DNA of 64,000 bases from NCBI RefSeq assembly GCF_032598905.1, contig NZ_CP122458.1:3720001-3784000 (forward strand). The letters run 5' to 3'. The first letter of the stretch is position 1. Every line of letters begins with the position of its first letter. A program made the translations under genes and the position numbers. This DNA comes from Streptomyces sp. 11x1. Lineage in GTDB: Bacteria; Actinomycetota; Actinomycetes; Streptomycetales; Streptomycetaceae. The notes beneath the pieces were generated by a model. It was not told the origin of the DNA, ran no database searches, and saw only the letters and a program-made list of their open reading frames with translations. Below, piece by piece: positions 58,965 through 64,000 of this stretch.

Positions 58965-59213
58965 CTACTTCCTCGCGTGGATGAACATCACGAGCGCCGT
59001 GGCCCCCACGGCGAAAACGGCTCCTGCCCACGCCGCCACCAGCCCCACGTACCGGAAGATCGCGTAGGACTTGGGGTAGCCGGCATTCCAGACTCCCCCG
59101 TGCACCTTGGCCACCGCATCCCGCCACCCACGGTAGTCAGTAGCCAGAATGATGCCCATGATCGATATCGTAAGCGGACCCAGGATGATCATCGCGGCTG
59201 CTATCACCTGCAC
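58965..59213 (-). CDS. Small two-TM membrane protein
   Basis: 82 residues. Two hydrophobic segments (VIAAAMIILGPLTISIMGII and YVGLVAAWAGAVFAVGATAL) flank a polar loop with TDYRGWRDAVAKVHGGVWNA. It resembles many small Streptomyces integral membrane proteins. The start is ATG 59213. It is separated from the upstream neighbour by about 330 nt without a gene. Confidence 0.65.
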   Translation of the reverse strand: MQVIAAAMIILGPLTISIMGIILATDYRGWRDAVAKVHGGVWNAGYPKSYAIFRYVGLVAAWAGAVFAVGATALVMFIHARK

Positions 59214-59546
59214 ATTCTGCGATGCGCGATCACCATGGGGAAGTCAACCATCCCGGTCGGCTTCCTGCCTTCGACGTGACCAACGCCAGCACCACTGATC
59301 CAGTCGCCCTGACTTCCCGATCCGCCGTAGCCGTGGAGCGGGCGAAGACACGAGCGCGGGCCTGCAAGTCCTGTCGTCAACCCGTTCAAGCCTCGCCCGG
59401 GGCCGCACACCTCGTCGGCCGCGCGTAACAGCCACAGGTCAGACCACGGCCCCGTGCCCGGCGGATGTCGCCTGGTACGGGGCCGAGGACATCGGCAGTG
59501 GGTCACCGCGGGCCGTATGTGGCAGGTCGCGCGGTTCCCCGCGCCC
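59214..59546. other. Gap with a variant dispersed repeat
   Basis: About 330 nt without a credible gene. A GCGCAGTTCCCCGCGCCCCT-type repeat in the variant form GCGCGGTTCCCCGCGCCCCT begins near 59528, directly after the stop end of the copper-oxidase gene, and may act as its transcription end. Confidence 0.55.
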
Positions 59547-62006
59547 CTAGGTTCGCTTCAAATCCGCCTTCCCACACGCCAGGCCGTCCCTGTTGCGGTC
59601 CAGCTTCAGCGGGTCGTCCCTGCCGTTGACCTTCAGGCGGCCGTAGTCGTTCTTCTTCAGCCACGCGCACCGTGACGCCGTCGTCTTCTTGACCTCCGCC
59701 GGGAAGGCCGTCGGGACGCAGACGTTCGCCGTGCCGTAGTGGCGGTCGCAGCCGGAGACCGTGGGGCTGACCTTCTTGGACCTGGTCTTCTTCAGCGGGC
59801 CCGTGGTCTTGCCCTCAGGGGCGTCCGCGAAGTCGTGGACGTGAGCCGAGGGGGCGTCACCGGAGGCCTGGGCCAGGGCGGTCGGGCCCTGGAGGTGAAC
59901 CCATTCCGCCACCGACGGGACGCCGTTCGCGTCGACCGCGAAGAGCATGTACCAGCCGGGCGGGGCCAGGTTGGGATTGCTCGTCACGTTCAGGTCGATG
60001 TTGTTGCCGTCGACGGACAAGGGCAGGTCCACGAAGCGCTGGTTCGGGTCGGAGGAGTGGGTCACCGCCGCCGGGCGGATCAGTTCCGCCTTGGCGACGG
60101 GCCGGTCCACCGTGATGCGCTGCGTGTCGCCGTAGACCCACTCCTTGTCGATCACCGACGTGATCTTCGGTCGCGGGCCCTTCAACAGGTACGGCGGGGT
60201 GTAGATCGACACGTCGTGGTTCCAGGTGCCGTTGCCCGGGTTGTCGCCCGTGGTCATGACCCGACCGTCGGGGAGGAGGAACGCGGAGGAGTGGTAGCCG
60301 CGCTCCTCCGGGTCCGTCGCCACCGGGTCGAACGTGTTGGTCGCCGGGTCGTAGATCGATGTCTCGAACACCGGGTCGGCACGGTTGTGCAGCGCGCCAC
60401 CCGTCTCCAGCACCTTGCCGTCGGGCAACAGCACCGCCGAGACGTACATCTTGCCCTGGTCGCCCGTCTGGGCGACCTTCCCGTTGCCGAGGTCCACCGT
60501 GCCCTGCGGGATCGGCGGGCCCGCGACGTACGCCGGGTTCGCGGCCTTCAGGTCGATGACGTCCGTCAGGCGGTTCGCCTCCGGGTTGGACTCGATGTTG
60601 CCGCCGCCGAGCGTCAGGACCTTCTGGTCCTGGGCGGGAGGCAGCAGCACGCTCGCGGACTGGTCGCGTTCGTCCTTCCGCTGCAGGCCCGGGACCTGCG
60701 TGACCGTGTTGGCGCCGTAGTCGTAGATCGCCGAGCCCGTGCCCGGGATGTTGTTGCCGAAGACATGGCTGCCCGAGTAGAAGAGGCGGCCGTCCTGCAT
60801 GAGGATCATCGACGGGTACAGGCCCCAGTACGACCAGGTCTGGTTGACCTTCCAGAGTTCGAGCCACTTCTGCTCGGCGTCCGACCACAGCTCGGCGGTC
60901 ACCGAACCGGTCGAATCCTCCTTCAGGCCGCCGAACGAGATGACGTCACCGTTGCCGAGGATCGTCGCCGACGGGTACCAGTGGCCGTCGTTCATGTCGT
61001 TGGTCTTGCTGTACGTCTCCGTCACCGGGTCGAAGATGTACGAGTCCTTGTAGCCCTGGTAGCCGATCGTGCCGTCGGCCGACGGATAGCCCTTGTTGCC
61101 GCTCATGACCAGGACCCGGCCGTCGTCGAGCTGGACGTGACCCGCGCAGAACATGTCGTCGGGCGTCGGGATCTGCTTGTACGTGCCGTTCTTCGGGTCG
61201 TACACCGCCGAGGTGAAGGTGCCCGCCTCGAACATCTCCTCGCTGTTGCCGGAGCCGGCGATCAGCAGCACCTTGCCGTTGTTGAGGACGACCGAGTGCA
61301 TGGAGCGGACGGGGTTCTGCGTGGGCAGCACGTCCCAGCGGCCGTTCAGGCACTCGTCCGGCGTGCCCGTGCACTCCGGCTCGGGGACGGGGTCGGCGAC
61401 CACGTCCATCGTGTAGTCGTCCGTGGTGACAGAGCCCGTGCCGTAGACGGAGACACCCCAGGCGATGCGGTCCGTGGCGGTCGGCACGGCGGGAGTACGG
61501 ACCGTGGCCTCGGTCCAACTGCCCGCCATCTCCAGCGTCTTGAGGTCGGTCCAGTACTGCCATCCGGCCGTGGTGTCGTGCCGGAAGAGCGTGATGGACG
61601 TGTCCGGCGTCGTCGACTTGTACCAGAGAGCCAGGTCGTACTGCTTGCCCACCGTGACCGAGGGCGCGCAGGCCGCCGACTCGGTGATCAGAGCCTTGCG
61701 GTCGCCGTCGACCCGGCGGGTCAGCTCGACCTTCATGGCCTTGGCGCCCGAGTGGGCGTCCGAGGTCGTGGTGAACGTGAAGTCGTTGTCGCCCCAGCCC
61801 GACTTCTTCCAGCAGTACGGCATGTCGTCCGTACCGGCCGTCTCGAAGCCGGGGTTCTGGATGAGGTTGGCGGCGGACGCGGGCTGGGGTGAGATCAGCA
61901 GGAGGCCGGAGGCGAGGGCTCCGACCGCCAGCAGGGCGGTTCTGCGTCTGGGTCTCGGTCTGGATCTCATCCAGCCGGTCAACCGGTTCTTCAGGTGGTT
62001 CTTCAC
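59547..62006 (-). CDS. GlxA-like copper radical oxidase with CBM and excalibur-like end
   Basis: 819 residues. Basic N-terminus plus signal helix (TALLAVGALASGLLLISPQP), a beta-sandwich module (about 46-205), kelch propeller (about 220-610) and a DUF1929-type domain. Galactose-oxidase-type copper site residues are present: Cys287 (MFCAGH) and Tyr344 (HWYPSATIL) for the thioether cofactor, Tyr571-His572 (RGYHSSAF) and His597 (WNHDVSIYTPPYL). The tail ends with LDRNRDGLACGK, an excalibur-like calcium motif. It should oxidise a primary alcohol on a glycan outside the cell. GTG 62006 overlaps the GT2 stop (GTGA). Confidence 0.9.
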   Translation of the reverse strand: MKNHLKNRLTGWMRSRPRPRRRTALLAVGALASGLLLISPQPASAANLIQNPGFETAGTDDMPYCWKKSGWGDNDFTFTTTSDAHSGAKAMKVELTRRVDGDRKALITESAACAPSVTVGKQYDLALWYKSTTPDTSITLFRHDTTAGWQYWTDLKTLEMAGSWTEATVRTPAVPTATDRIAWGVSVYGTGSVTTDDYTMDVVADPVPEPECTGTPDECLNGRWDVLPTQNPVRSMHSVVLNNGKVLLIAGSGNSEEMFEAGTFTSAVYDPKNGTYKQIPTPDDMFCAGHVQLDDGRVLVMSGNKGYPSADGTIGYQGYKDSYIFDPVTETYSKTNDMNDGHWYPSATILGNGDVISFGGLKEDSTGSVTAELWSDAEQKWLELWKVNQTWSYWGLYPSMILMQDGRLFYSGSHVFGNNIPGTGSAIYDYGANTVTQVPGLQRKDERDQSASVLLPPAQDQKVLTLGGGNIESNPEANRLTDVIDLKAANPAYVAGPPIPQGTVDLGNGKVAQTGDQGKMYVSAVLLPDGKVLETGGALHNRADPVFETSIYDPATNTFDPVATDPEERGYHSSAFLLPDGRVMTTGDNPGNGTWNHDVSIYTPPYLLKGPRPKITSVIDKEWVYGDTQRITVDRPVAKAELIRPAAVTHSSDPNQRFVDLPLSVDGNNIDLNVTSNPNLAPPGWYMLFAVDANGVPSVAEWVHLQGPTALAQASGDAPSAHVHDFADAPEGKTTGPLKKTRSKKVSPTVSGCDRHYGTANVCVPTAFPAEVKKTTASRCAWLKKNDYGRLKVNGRDDPLKLDRNRDGLACGKADLKRT

Positions 62007-63298
62007 GCGGCTCTCCTTGCCGACTGCTCGGGCTCCGCAGGCTGCCCGGAGCGATCGGTCTCATCGGACCGACCGGACCGCTCAGCATGCCTCTCGGCCC
62101 GCTTCCGCCCGCCGCGCTCCCCGCGGCGGGACTTCTTGCGGGGCAGATAGACGAGCGCCTCGGTCCCCACGAAACGCAGGACGAACGTCGTCACCAGGGC
62201 GAGCGCGGTCGCGGGCAGCGCGCCCATCCCGAACTCGCCCACGAACAGGGCGATCAGCGGGATACGCAGCACCAGGTCGGCGTTGGCGAGCAACGCGAAC
62301 CGGCCGATGCGGTCCCACCCCTTGCGGTACTGGCGCCGCTCGCGGAAGCAGAGGTGCTCGATGAGGAGGAAGTTCCAGAGCACCCCGAGCTGGTTGGCGA
62401 GGATCTCGGCGGGGACGTAGTGCATCCCGGCCGAGGTGAGGGCGTACAGGCCCGCGAGGTTCGGCAGGAAGCCGGTGACGCCGATCAGCCCGAAGACCAT
62501 CATGCGGGCCAGCGGCGACGCGGTGCGCAGTCCGACGAGGTGGCGCAGGAACCTCAGGCCCTCCTGCGCGGTCGACTTGGACTCGCCGGCGTACCGGTCC
62601 TGGAAGACGAAGGGCACCTCCGTGACCTGCCGGGGGCGGCTGCGCACGGCCAGTTCGAGGAGGATCTTGTAGCCGAGCGGCTGGAGGATGTCGGCGGTGA
62701 CGGCGCTGCGGCGGATCGCGAAGAAGCCGCTCATCGGGTCGCTGATGCCGTGCAGCCGGCGCGGGAAGAGGGACTTGGTGAGCCAGGTCGCCCCGCGTGA
62801 GACGGCCACCCGGTAGCTGCCCGCGAGTCCGGCGCGGCTGCCGCCCTTGATGTAGCGGGAGGCGACCACCAGACCCGCCGACGACCGCTCCCCGGTCGCC
62901 ACCAGCTCCGGTACGAGGGACGGCGGGTGCTGCAGGTCGCCGTCCATGACGACGATCCAGTCGGAGGTGGCCGCCTTGATCCCCTCGACCACCGCGCCGC
63001 CGAGACCGCCGACGGGTTCGTCGCGGTGCAGCACGGTCACCGGGAACGGGCAGTCCTGCGCGGCCTTGTCGATCACCTCGGGGGTGTCGTCGGTGGAGTC
63101 GTCCACGAAGACGACCTCGCAGGGCAGCCGCCCGGGGACCGTCTCGGTGATCTGGTGCAGCAACTCCCGTACGTTGGCGGACTCGTTGAAGGTCGGTACG
63201 ACGATGGTGACGGCCCCGGGCTCGGGAACTTCGGCACCCCGCACGGCGGGATCGCCGAGTTCCCCGGGTGCGGTGGACTCGTAGCTTCCGCTGTTCAT
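62003..63298 (-). CDS. GT2 glycosyltransferase fused to a GtrA domain (Dpm1-like)
   Basis: 431 residues. The N-terminal GT2 domain starts VTIVVPTFNESANVRELLHQ and has the DxD-type VVMDGDLQHPP and the GISDPMSGFFAIRR block of polyprenyl-phosphate sugar transferases. After about 240 come four membrane helices of GtrA type (MVFGLIGVTGFLPNLAGLYA, LGVLWNFLLIEHLCFRERRQ). It likely makes or flips a lipid-linked sugar for the GT39 partner upstream. The stop overlaps the oxidase start, and its start overlaps the GT39 stop by 4 nt. Confidence 0.9.
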   Translation of the reverse strand: MNSGSYESTAPGELGDPAVRGAEVPEPGAVTIVVPTFNESANVRELLHQITETVPGRLPCEVVFVDDSTDDTPEVIDKAAQDCPFPVTVLHRDEPVGGLGGAVVEGIKAATSDWIVVMDGDLQHPPSLVPELVATGERSSAGLVVASRYIKGGSRAGLAGSYRVAVSRGATWLTKSLFPRRLHGISDPMSGFFAIRRSAVTADILQPLGYKILLELAVRSRPRQVTEVPFVFQDRYAGESKSTAQEGLRFLRHLVGLRTASPLARMMVFGLIGVTGFLPNLAGLYALTSAGMHYVPAEILANQLGVLWNFLLIEHLCFRERRQYRKGWDRIGRFALLANADLVLRIPLIALFVGEFGMGALPATALALVTTFVLRFVGTEALVYLPRKKSRRGERGGRKRAERHAERSGRSDETDRSGQPAEPEQSARRAA

Positions 63299-64000
63299 CG
63301 GTCGCCTCCAGCGGCCTCGGTCTCGCGGATGCGGTCGCCGTCGCCGGTGGCCTCGGTGCCATCCGTACGGTCGCCGCCGGTGTCGATCCTGCGGATCTCG
63401 ATCCGGTCCTCGCCGGTGCCGAAGGTGGCCACCGGGGTCGAGTTCTCCATCGCGCCCTTGACGTTGGGCAGGTCGACCGCGTCGCGCCGTACGGTCGGGG
63501 AGGCGACCACGTAGTCCAGGTCGCGCCAGCCGCGTGGCATCGTCTTCGTCACCGCCGGGTCGAGGTCGGCCTTGTAGAACCAGATGACGCCGAGGCCGGG
63601 CTCGTAGCCCTCGTGGACGAGGTCGAGCCAGAGCGCGTCGTCGACGAGGACGCGGGTGCCCGCCGGGTCCTCGATCTCACTGCCGAGCCACTTGGCGGCC
63701 TGCTGGTAGGGGGCGTTGGCGTTGAAGGTCATCGCGGTGTGGTTGCCGTCGTACCAGCGCGGGACGACGTACGCCGCCGCGGCGGCGGCCAGGGCGAGGG
63801 CCACACCGTGCCGTGCCCAGGTCAGGGCCCGCTTCTCGGTCGTGCTCCGCCACCGGCGCAGGACGCCGTGGGTGACGCTCGCCGTGCCGCCCGCGAGGAC
63901 GAGCGCGAGGAAGGGCAGCGCCTGGAGGACGTACATGGCGGGGAGGTAGCCGGGGCGCAGTGCCATTCCGGCGAGGATCGCGACGGCGAGCGCGGGACCG
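63295..64000 (-). CDS. GT39/PMT-type glycosyltransferase, C-terminal part
   Basis: About 235 residues of a gene that continues beyond the window. Membrane helices (MYVLQALPFLALVLAGGTAS, GVALALAAAAAAYVVPRWYD) precede a soluble C-domain (APYQQAAKWLGSEIEDPAGT, DDALWLDLVHEGYEPGLGVI). This is the common end of actinobacterial ArnT/PMT-like enzymes that use lipid-linked sugars. It heads the operon with the GT2-GtrA and copper-oxidase genes (ATGA overlap). The protein start is outside the window. Confidence 0.78.
   Translation of the reverse strand, partial: GPALAVAILAGMALRPGYLPAMYVLQALPFLALVLAGGTASVTHGVLRRWRSTTEKRALTWARHGVALALAAAAAAYVVPRWYDGNHTAMTFNANAPYQQAAKWLGSEIEDPAGTRVLVDDALWLDLVHEGYEPGLGVIWFYKADLDPAVTKTMPRGWRDLDYVVASPTVRRDAVDLPNVKGAMENSTPVATFGTGEDRIEIRRIDTGGDRTDGTEATGDGDRIRETEAAGGDR

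Noticed and set aside
59739..61892. A 717-codon plus-strand frame over the copper oxidase
   Set aside because: Antisense shadow; the minus-strand frame has all catalytic residues, a signal peptide and operon overlaps.

Overview
The window is high-GC DNA with an almost closed packing of genes, strong third-position G/C bias, GTG starts and 4-base ATGA/GTGA overlaps. Together with the gene set (GTP-type PEP carboxykinase, Tad pilus cluster with TadE-like proteins, a GlxA-like copper oxidase, a GH18 chitinase with a DasR-type operator, SigE-family sigma factor, PhoH-PIN protein, YegI/YegK/YegL-type signalling genes) it points to a Streptomyces chromosome. No rRNA, tRNA, CRISPR array, complete insertion sequence or complete biosynthetic gene cluster was recognised.

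Layout. 1-4.5 kb: the end of an isoprenyl diphosphate synthase, a PIN-PhoH ATPase, a secreted lytic transglycosylase with a long leader, and an AI-2E/PerM-type membrane protein. 4.5-5.5 kb: two small minus-strand genes that both look frameshifted, divergent from a one-domain GntR regulator with a clear multi-half-site operator. 5.5-17.7 kb: a minus-strand Tad (Flp) pilus locus reading cpaB - cpaE-TadE fusion - tadE - tadA - tadB - tadC - sensor kinase - response regulator - flp pilin - tadG-like - lipoprotein - OmpA-like protein, preceded by a zinc-ribbon protein. 17.9-26.7 kb: chitinase, an epoxide hydrolase remnant, a PH-like proline-rich protein, a SigE-type sigma factor with a membrane partner, an Nramp transporter, an anti-sigma-like ATPase and a secreted M14 carboxypeptidase. 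26.7-34.8 kb: a second PH-like protein, then a D-amino-acid/gluconate-type catabolic block (GntP permease, RidA, IclR regulator, PfkB sugar kinase; divergently an amino acid deaminase and a D-aminoacylase) around a shared intergenic operator. 34.8-39.3 kb: trypsin-like protease, a one-TM protein, an AlaA-type aminotransferase and a small unknown gene. 39.3-46.3 kb: two decayed genes, then a kinase/PP2C/vWA triad like E. coli yegI-yegK(pphC)-yegL, a membrane protein, a YbjN-like protein and a Ser/Thr kinase. 46.8-54.4 kb: pckG, a TrhA/hemolysin III protein, an autoregulated-looking MFS/TetR pair, a Mut7-C RNase protein and a stand-alone condensation-type protein. 54.5-59.2 kb: small, repeat-rich, fast-changing genes, including a 225-bp tandem duplication of DivIVA-like modules and a 100-bp triplication that breaks and then restores a reading frame. 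59.5-64 kb: an operon of GT39-type and GT2-GtrA glycosyltransferases with a GlxA-like copper radical oxidase.

Two families of short dispersed repeats, one built on GCGCAGTTCCCCGCGCCCCT and one on a CTCGGCTTCGCTCGA core, sit mostly in intergenic gaps. Several lie between convergent genes, where they can form hairpins. One lies inside the Tad sensor-kinase reading frame and one at the broken end of a gene. The most unusual items are the frame-restoring triplication (57.3-57.6 kb), the duplicated DivIVA-like gene (56 kb), the YegI/PphC/YegL-like signalling block with its broken neighbour, and the CpaE-TadE fusion within a Tad locus that carries its own two-component system.
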